Origin: Magnolia sinica
Taxonomy: Eukaryota > Streptophyta > Magnoliopsida > Magnoliales > Magnoliaceae
Direction: 5' to 3'
NCBI RefSeq assembly: GCF_029962835.1
Contig: NC_080584.1
Location: forward strand, 82,860,862-82,924,861
Length of the DNA stretch: 64,000 nt
A program made the position numbers and the translations under genes. This document shows positions 56,518-64,000 of this stretch, piece by piece. Numbering within the stretch: the stretch's first letter is position 1; each line of letters starts with the position of its first letter. The notes below the pieces were generated by a model that did not search any database, was not told the DNA's origin, and was given only the letters and a program-made list of their open reading frames with translations.

Positions 56518-56535
56518 TCTCCGGCAACAACGTCA
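56518..56535 (-). other. Primer binding site (tRNA-Asp-like)
   Basis: The minus strand reads TTTTTGACGTTGTTGCCGG next to the LTR. The canonical plant gypsy site is TGGCGCCGTTGCCGGGGA. It is degenerate at several positions but is in the right place and fixes the element's orientation. Confidence 0.75.
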
Positions 56536-56541
56536 AAAACT

Positions 56542-57351
56542 TGTTCACTCCCGAAGTATAGGGTTATGATGTAGTAAGAAACTTAATGAGACCGAGGTCG
56601 AATCCCAAGGGACTAGAACCTATACGTAATTTGAAATTAAGTAGAACTAGAACTAGACTAAGATGAAATCTAAATCAAGTGAATTTGAGGGGATAATGGT
56701 GAAATATTAATCTAAAACTTAAAGAATTCAGAGGTAGAAAACTAGGGATTCAGAGGATCCACTTGTAGAGATCATAGAGATCTTATGCCTGCTTCAAGAA
56801 CTCAATTAGACTTAGAGTCCCATCATGAAAATCAAACTGAACTTTCTTTGATATAGTTTTCAATAAATGAAATGTATATGAATTAAAATGGATTCCATCG
56901 CTAAACCGTGCTTAGAAAACAAAGCAAACAACAGAATTAAACTAATTAACAGCCAATCATAAGATGTATGAAGGTTAGGAAGGGTACCGTCATCTGACCA
57001 TGCCCAGGAGACAATGGTGAACAACAGGGCTTCCTGACGTCATAATCATAAAAGGGAAAGGAACATGCTCAAGCTATCGCAGACCCATTGTAATTTTAGT
57101 CACAACATACCATTAAAAACTAAAAATATTCCCTTAATTAAAACCAAAATCAACATCAGTTTAGTCTAAACAAAAGACACATGCAAAAAGTTCTCTCATC
57201 ACGCTATAAGCTTCACCTCTTAGCCCTAGCTAGAAGGTTTAGCCACACATGATTGGACTAGAATTCTTAAGATAAAAAAATAGTAAATAAAATAAAAAAA
57301 TCTAAGACTACTCTCTCTGACGTCCCAGCCGATGGATCAGATGATTTCTCA

Positions 57352-57401
<50 letters not shown>

Positions 57402-58656
57402 TATAGGTGTTAAGGGCGGTGGAGAGGTCGATTTGGAGAACCGACCTTGCTGAAGTCGGTGGAGACAATTCCTGCAAGGAGATACGCAGCAACAGAGGCA
57501 ACCGACTTACATTTTTCCAACATTGTCGGCCCATGGCCGTTTCATACGCAAGATCCGAGCCATTCAGGCTCCTTGAGCTTGGTCGGTGGTCCCCTAGGAA
57601 GGTTTTAGACGGTCAAGATGGCCAGACCGATCCTTGCCACGATCGTAGAATGACCCAAATCGTTCCGGGTCTTCGGACGCGCAATACGGAGCCCGTGCTC
57701 TTACGCTGTGTTGACGGTGGGGCCCATGATCGGGATTTTCTGAGAAATCCAATACGTCCATTGGATGAGGTACGAAAAATAATTTAGATATAGATGGTTT
57801 TGTATTGGGTTTGGTGTGGCCCATTTGATTTATCTTGCAGTAAAGATCCTACCATCCATTCTGTGTTTTACAACATTCCATGTGCGTACACGTGCATGGG
57901 GCAAAAAGGTGAGCTTGGAGAGGGTCTTGGCCACTCCACGGAGCAATTGGACGGTTCGGATCGTCTAAATCAATGATGATAGTGGCCCACTGGAATCATC
58001 CGTGCGAACGCTGCCGAAAATAGAAATTTCCATTTTGTGAAGATGCGTCGGGTCTTACCGCCTTTGACCGAAGTCTCAGTTCCGTGTGGTGCGGGTGTGC
58101 ACCCTTTGCGCATTCACACTTTTCAAATGTGATGTCCATGGGGCTGTGATGGAAAATCCACACCATCCATCCATCTTACCCTCTAATTTAAAGGGTTGAG
58201 ACCAAAATTGAAGTATATCCAGATATTAGGTGGGCCCCAAATCGCTGTTTTATGGGATAATTTGTTCCTTAGGCCACTTCCACCAGGATCCAATGGCTGA
58301 AATTTGACTTGTATGGTTAATTTGTGGTCCTCGGGCCGTAGATAAATTTTTGAGCCAAACGAATGGTGAGAACCTTACGATCTTGCATTCTAGATGAATT
58401 TTAGACCTTTTTAACGTGACAGACTGGATCTCCTCGAATCCCGGGCATGTAATGTCTTCGATCTCGGTCCCCTGGGGTCTGTCCCTTGCCTTGATGACTT
58501 CTGAGCTTTAAATTCATGCCTTTAACTTCATTTTCAGTCCATGATCGTAAATTCACCTTGCAACATAAACACGATTAAAATAGGATATTAAATAGTATCA
58601 TGTTTGTGAAACCATGCAATAACTGGGGTCTAATATGCAATATTTAACCCTCAACA
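56542..58656 (-). repeat. 5' LTR of the non-autonomous element
   Basis: In element orientation TGTTGAGGG...GGGAGTGAACA, an intact TG...CA pair. It contains a CT run at 57,355-57,396. Confidence 0.93.
57399..57405 (-). promoter_or_regulatory. TATA box in the 5' LTR
   Basis: TATAAAA on the minus strand, three bases before the GA repeat. A start site ~30 bp downstream would fall within the repeat. Confidence 0.6.
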
Positions 58657-58661
58657 TACTA

Positions 58662-59990
58662 TATATAGGATAAGCCAACTTTCCCTTCGTGCTCTACCTA
58701 GACAAATTCCCATATGCTGGGAAGTCATTTATGTTCAGAATACCGCTACATGCAGTCAAAATGTTTGCCCTGCAAATGTGTCATACATTTGTACACCTTG
58801 ACTCCACAACTCATTTAACTCATCTACTAACGGTCACAAATACAATCAATGTCATTCCCAAGTGACCTGGTTCTTGGAATAAGCAATGACATCATGAAAA
58901 ATGATTCCTTCATACACAACCAAGGAGGTATGACCACATACTGTATGAGCTACTCATATTAACAAATGGATTAAAACCATCACTTACAAGACGTAGTCGA
59001 ACATTTTGAGAATCCTCTACAAACTAGTCATATTGCTTGTCAAAATTTTGCTAGGCTTCAGAGTCTGCAAGGTGCCTTAATGTACTATCATCATGAACGT
59101 ATTTCTCCTTATGCCACCTCATATCTTCAGCCATCTTGTGAGACATAAACAATCTTTGCAATCTGGGTTTCAATGGGAAGTACCTTAACACCTTTTGCGG
59201 CATTTTCTTATGCTTGGCTTCGTCATACTTCCACCCAGACTCTCCACATTTTGGAAACTCTTAAACATTTTCATGCTCTTTCCAATACAATACACAATCA
59301 TTTATATATGCATGTATGGGGATGTAACCAAGGCCCAAGTCTCGCATCAAGGATTTTACCTTGTAATGAGACTTAGGCAATGTCTCACCATCCAGTAATG
59401 CTTCTTTCAACAAATTAAGCAACATGTCGAATGATTTATTACTCTAATAATTTATTGTCTTCAAATGAAGTAACCTTGTAAGAAAATTCAACTTGGAGAA
59501 GTTCTCACATCCCAGATAAAGTAGACGTTGCGCATCCTTCAACAACTTAGTAAACTTTTCTGATTCGACATCACCCATAAGAGGAATATCTTGGCTACTA
59601 CTTGTCACTAAAAAATCAATATCCGCAATTGTTCCCCTGAATACATCCCCTATAATATCCTGCATTTCATAAACGTCTTCATCCTCGTCATCCGGCACAA
59701 TTGGGTCACCAAGGACTTCAGTGGCCTCAACTCTTTAGTGGATATCTTCACCATGATGGATCCACCAAGTGTAACCCTAATCAATCTCAACTATGAACAA
59801 ATCATCTTCTACTTTGTCTAAAGTCTTATAAACCATGTTCTTGCATTTTCGACATGGACACCTAATCCTATTGTCTGACTCTACCTGATGTCGCGCAAAT
59901 TTCATAAACTCTTGAACCCCTTATTTATACTCTAGGCCAAACATATTCTTAGACCGCATCCAACTCTTAACCATCTCTATAATGGAAAGA
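58662..59990 (-). pseudogene. CACTA (En/Spm, TNP2-like) transposase remnant, N-terminal part
   Basis: Minus strand, in order: a transposase-associated zinc motif IRCPCRKCKN near 59,850; the open piece 59,698-59,444 with YEMQDIIGDVFRGT and FTKLLKDAQRLLYLGCENFS; then, with stops, SNKSFDMLLNLLKEALLDGE, TLPKSHYKVKSLMRDLGLGY and DCVLYWKEHENV; then the Transposase_21 start KVLRYFPLKPRLQRLFMSHK and MAEDMRWHKEK; and further decayed pieces to 58,680. It continues in the correct order into 50,972-50,180 once the LTR element is removed. It is inactive because of many stops and the insertion. Its 5' side runs straight into the TTTAGG array. Confidence 0.85.
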
Positions 59991-60009
59991 CTAAAGTCAG
60001 TTTACGAAA

Positions 60010-61665
60010 ATAGGTTTAAGATTAGGCTAGGGTTATAGGTTTAGGATTAGGTGTTGGTTTAGGTTTAGGGATTTGAGAATATGTTTAGGTTTTACGTCTA
60101 GGTTTAGATTATAGGTTTAAGTTATAGGTTCAGGGATTTGAGAATAGGTTTAGGTTTAGGTTTAGGTTATACGTATAGGTTTAGGTTTAGGTTATATGTT
60201 ATAGGTTTAGATTTAGGTTATATGTTTAGGTTAAGGTTTAGGTTTAGGTTAAGGTTATACGTTTAGGTTTAGGTTTTAGGTTACGGTTATAGGTTTTAGG
60301 TTTAGGTTAAGGTTATAGGTTTTAGGTTTAGGTTATTGGTTATAGGTTATAGGTTTAGGTTTAGGTTTAGGTTTAGGTTATAGGTTTAGGGAATTAAGAA
60401 TAAGTTTAGGTTTGGGTTTAGGAATTCGGGTTCGGGTTATATGTTTGGGTTTAGGTGTAGGTAAGTGAATTAAGTTTAGGTTATAGGTTTAGGTTTAGGT
60501 TACAGGTTTAGGGATTCGGGTTCGAGTTTGGGATCGGGTTTAGGTTTGGGTTTTCAAGTTTAGGTTTAGGTTTAGGTTAGTGAGTTGAGATTAAGATTAG
60601 GTGTAGGTTTAGGTTAGGGATTTAAGAATATGTTTAGGTTTTAGGTTTAGGTTATAGGCTTAGGTTATAGGTTTAGGTTTAGGTTATAGATTATAGGTTT
60701 AGGTTAAGGTTATAGGTTATAGGTTTAGGTTAAGGTTTAGGTTTAGGTTATAGGTTATAGGTTTAGGTTATAGATTTGGGTTATAGGTTAAGGTTTAGGT
60801 TATAGGTTATAGGTTAAGGTTATAGGTTATAGGTTTAGATTAAGGTTGTAGGTTATAGGTTTAGGGATTTGGGATTAGGTTTAGGTTTATGAATTCGAGT
60901 TTGGGTTATATGTTTGGGTTTAGGTGTAGGTTTAAGCTAAGTGAATTAAGTTTGGCTTTTAGGTTTAGGGTAGGTTATAAGTTCAGGTTAAGGTTATAGG
61001 TTATAAGTTAGGTTATAAGTTTAGGTTTAGGTTATAGGTTATGGGTTTAGGTTAAGATTATAGGTTTAGGTTTAAGTTATAGATTATAGGTTTAGGTTTA
61101 GGTTTAGGTTTAGGTTAAGGTTATACGTTATAGGTTTAGGTTATAGGTTAATATTATAGGTTATTGGTTTAGGTTTAGGTTAAGGTTATGGGTTATAGGT
61201 TTAGGTTAAGGTTATATATAGGTTATAGGTTTAGGTTATAGGTTATAGGTTAAGGTTTAGGTTATAAGTTATAGGTATAGGTTATAGGTTATAGGTTTAG
61301 GTTAAGGTTGTAAGTTATAGGTTTAGGGATTTGAGATTAGGTTTAGGTTTAGGTTTATGAATTTGGGTTTGGGTTATATGTTTGGGTTTAGGTGTAGATT
61401 TAAGTTAAGTGAATTAAGTTTAACTTTTAGGTTTAGGTTAGGTTATAGGTTATAGGTTTAGGTTATAGGTTATAGGTTTAGTTTTAGGTTATAGGTTTAG
61501 GTTAAGGTTTAGGTTTAGGTTATGGTTATAGGTTATAGGTTTAGGTTAAGGTTTAAGTTTAGGTTAAGGTTATAGGTTATAGGTTTATGTTTAGGTTAGG
61601 TTATAGGTTTAGGTTATAGGTTATAGGTTTAGGTTATAGGTTTAAGTTATAGGTTTAGGTTAGGA
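60010..61665 (+). repeat. Telomere-like TTTAGG array, 1.65 kb, with ~468 bp higher-order period
   Basis: It is almost entirely TTTAGG hexamers mixed with TTATAGG, TTAAGG and TTTGGG variants. Canonical TTTAGGG is rare. A distinctive variant block (GGGTTATATGTTTGGGTTTAGG followed by AGTGAATTAAGTTT) begins at 60,434, 60,903 and 61,371, periods of 469 and 468 bp. A second block (GGGATTT(G/A)AGAATATG) recurs at 60,068 and 60,617. The G-rich strand is the plus strand throughout. There is no open frame of interest. Confidence 0.92.
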
Positions 61666-61689
61666 ATACCTTACAGTCAACCGAGCTTC

Positions 61690-61780
61690 AAAGAGACAGA
61701 GAGAGAGCGTATGTGGGTAGGGCATTCAGCAATGGTCAGCGAGAGAGAAATCAGAGAGAGAGGAAGAGAGATACAAATCA

Positions 61781-61845
<65 letters not shown>

Positions 61846-61970
61846 GGGACAAGGTGGAGAGATCAGAGAGAGAGGAAGAGAGAGTTAGTGAGAGAGAGGA
61901 GGGAAAGGATGCGTGAGCACTGGAGGTGCAAGGGAGATACAGAGAGAGAGAGAGAGAGAGAGAGAGGCAT
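61690..61970. repeat. Long GA-rich microsatellite
   Basis: (GA)n at 61,785-61,840 and 61,941-61,966 with GA-rich imperfect text between. Arg/Glu-repeat open frames here are artefacts. Confidence 0.95.
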
Positions 61971-61984
61971 TGGGAGTAGGGCGT

Positions 61985-62447
61985 CTCTTGGACGCCTTAC
62001 TTTAACTGACGTCACCAAGTTCTGTGGGCCCCACTACGATGTATTTGTTATATCCACACCGTCCATACATTTTGAGATATCATTTTAAGTTATGAGCCAG
62101 AGAATGAGGCAGATATAAATCTGTAGTGGACCCCACCATACAAAAAACAACGGGGAGAGTGATTCCCACCATTGAACCTATCTTAAGTCCCATCGTAATG
62201 ATTTTTTGAAATCCAACCTGTTTAAAAGTTTAAAAAAAATACATGAAATAAGGGAAAACACAAATATCATCTTGATATAAAACTTTTGTGGCCTTTAGAA
62301 GTTTTTAATGGTGGGCATCACCGTCCCACTGTTTTCTGTGCTGGGGTCCACTGGAGCTTTGGATTTAACTCATTCTTTGGATATTGCCCTAAAATGATCT
62401 CTCCAAGTGGGTGGAAGGTGTGGATATAAAACATACATCATGGTGGA
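61985..62447. mobile_element. Foldback MITE of the GACGTCAC subfamily
   Basis: The left arm CTGACGTCACCAAGTTCTGTGGGCCCC...GATGTATTTGTTATATCC resembles the arms at 13,861 and 36,428. The right arm ends ...AAACATACATCATGGTGG. The outer CGCGGATT end is missing. Confidence 0.7.
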
Positions 62448-63320
62448 ATGAGAGGTATATAAATATCAGGTGGACCACACCACATGAAAACAATAGTGAT
62501 TGGTTATCCATCATTAAAATCCTCGTACAGCCCACTGTACTGTTTATTTGACATCCAATCTGTTTATTAGGTTATATAGGCCTAGATGAAGGGGAAAAAC
62601 AAAAATCATCTAGATCCAAAACTTTTATGGCCCCCAAAATGTTTTAAATGGTTGACACTCATTCAACATTGTTTCCTGTAATGTGGTCCATTTCATATTG
62701 GGATATGCCTCATTTTTGGTCTCAAACCGTAAGATGATCTTTAAAAATAGATGGATGGCATAGATTAAACACATACATAATGGTGGGGCCCACAGAGCAC
62801 CAACCACCAGCCATTGGATGGTGTCAGGGGGAGTAGCCAATTTGTTCCCCTTATTTATGGTGTGGTCCATTTAATCTTTGGATATGATTTATTTTTTGGA
62901 TTCTCTAAAATGATCTCAAAAAATGGATGAACAGTGTGGGTTGATCCCGAATTTTTGGTAAATCCAAAACTCAAGTGGACCATGCCACACGAAACAGTGT
63001 GGAATAATGATTTCCATCGTTGATACCTTCCTTGGGCCCATAGTAATGTTTATTTGACATCCAACATGTTCATAATATCAAAAAGATATGAATGAAGAGA
63101 AAACACAAACATCAGCTTGATCCAAAACTTCTATGGCCTCCAAGAATTTTTCAATGGTAGATGTTCAATCACACTATATTTCCTGTGGTGTGGTCCACTT
63201 GAGCTTTGGATATGCTTTCTTTTTCTTCTTTATACCTCAAATTATCTATTAACATAGATTAATTGAGTGGATAAAATAAATAAATAATGGTGGACACCAC
63301 AGAGTTTACTCTGGTAAGGG
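62448..63320. mobile_element. Two tandemly placed GGGCCCACC-type MITEs
   Basis: The first, about 62,460-62,800, ends CATAATGGTGGGGCCCACAG. The second, about 62,850-63,310, has the centre CTTGATCCAAAACTTCTATGG and ends ATAATGGTGGACACCACAGAG. Both keep the central CATCCAA(T/C)(C/A)TGTT(T/C)AT block. Confidence 0.65.
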
Positions 63321-63384
63321 TAATGATTAGTAACTCACCTAAATGTAGTGGAGAGAGACGTTTCCTTAAAACATTCATAATCAT

Positions 63385-63900
63385 ATATTAGGCCTGCCTA
63401 AATGTGATTCAAATATCCAACCCATTCATTATGTGTGTCCCACTTGGATGAGGGGTCAGACCAAGTTTCAGCCGCATCCAAAACTCATGTGGGCCCCACC
63501 AAGTGCTTTTATATTTTTTAGGATGTCTTCACATGTGGGCCCCACTAGGTTTCAACTGCATCCAAAACTCATGTGGACCCAAAAATTAGGCACATGGTTT
63601 TAGATGGCATGGCCCTACCAAAACCTCTAAAATCATATTGTATGGCCCACTTGAGTTTTGGAATGGCCTAATTTTTGGGTACCACTCCATCCTAGTAGGA
63701 TTCATATTATAAATGGATTGGATGGCATGTAAAAAAGCATGGGGCCCCACACATAATATGGAAGGTTTTAATGGTGAAGGACCTAATGCCAATCATTCGC
63801 TGTGGCACGACCTACCTGTTCCATGGATCCACCTAAATTTCGGCATACACGGTGGACTTTAAGGGTGGTGCCCGATGGACGAAGAGGATGTGGGCCCTAC
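63385..63900. mobile_element. Foldback element with CCAAAACTCATGTGGGCCCCAC units
   Basis: ATCCAACCCATTCATTATG is mirrored by AATGGATTGGATGG. The unit CATCCAAAACTCATGTGG appears twice (63,475 and 63,559). The text to the window end is unassigned. Confidence 0.5.
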
Positions 63901-64000
63901 ATGATGGTCGGCCCAGATGTAGTTGTAGAATAAGATTATTAAAATAAAAAATATAAAATAGAATAAACATATTCTACAAGCGTGGTAGAGGAACCGTCCA

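Larger units (their letters stand above)
50978..58656 (-). mobile_element. Non-autonomous gypsy-type LTR element (LARD-like), 7,679 bp
   Basis: It has two ~2.1 kb LTRs (50,978-53,120 and 56,542-58,656) in direct orientation, flanked by a perfect 5-bp target duplication TACTA (50,973-50,977 and 58,657-58,661). The minus orientation is set by the primer site next to the right-hand LTR. The 3.4 kb interior lacks recognisable protease, reverse transcriptase, RNase H or integrase, so mobilisation would need proteins in trans. In a ~240 bp stretch compared by eye (52,008 against 57,542 onwards) the LTRs differ at about 8% of sites, so this insertion is clearly older than the copia at 44.6 kb. The insertion point is inside the CACTA transposase fossil. 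Confidence 0.93.

Noticed and set aside
60010-61665. A true chromosome end
   Set aside because: The array is internal, mostly TTTAGG and variants, and is followed by more than 2 kb of ordinary MITE-rich DNA.
61711-62088. 125-codon plus-strand frame
   Set aside because: Arg/Glu repeat from GA microsatellites running into a MITE arm.

Overview
This window is nuclear DNA from a large, repeat-rich plant genome. The evidence is plant-type Ty1/copia and Ty3/gypsy LTR elements, En/Spm (CACTA) transposase remains, a plant F-box/LRR gene remnant, long GA and TA microsatellites, and dozens of foldback MITEs whose arms read roughly GGGCCCACCATGATGT. From memory, that last MITE vocabulary fits a woody magnoliid-type angiosperm; this is an inference and the lineage is not proven. 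I found no intact cellular gene, no tRNA or rRNA and no CRISPR array. Nearly all long open frames are transposon genes, gene fossils or microsatellite artefacts.

Layout. 0-5.7 kb: an hAT-like MITE, a short tandem duplication and copy A of a three-copy dispersed repeat that carries a coiled-coil reading frame. 5.7-13.7 kb: a candidate ~3 kb solo LTR, a degraded minus-strand gypsy protease and MITE remnants. 13.8-17.3 kb and 36.4-39.1 kb: two copies of one segmental duplication. Each has a palindromic MITE upstream of a broken first exon (MGFWD...) and a private MITE insertion whose empty site survives in the other copy. 17.4-25.8 kb: MITEs, repeat copy B, a 61-bp minisatellite and a ~950 bp degenerate minisatellite. 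26-31 kb: a GAPDH-like exon fragment, GA tracts and a possible CACTA-like terminus. 31.2-35.4 kb: a composite MITE with an 8-bp target duplication, then a tandem array with an ~840 bp dimeric higher-order period. 39.1-42.2 kb: repeat copy C and the 3' part of a LINE on the minus strand.

44-61.7 kb holds the clearest structure. A complete copia element (44,593-49,413; TSD GAAAC; LTRs ~98% identical) sits inside a minus-strand F-box/LRR pseudogene, now split in two. Next to it, a CACTA transposase fossil on the minus strand is split by a 7.7 kb non-autonomous gypsy-type element (50,978-58,656; TSD TACTA; ~2.1 kb LTRs; tRNA-Asp-like primer site). Upstream of the transposase remnant lies a 1.65 kb telomere-like TTTAGG array with a ~468 bp higher-order repeat. 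The window ends in GA repeats and back-to-back foldback MITEs.

The parts do not work together as a pathway. The window records successive insertion, nesting, duplication and decay. Its most informative features are those that give relative dates: target duplications, related empty sites, and an internal duplication that looks older than the LTRs around it.
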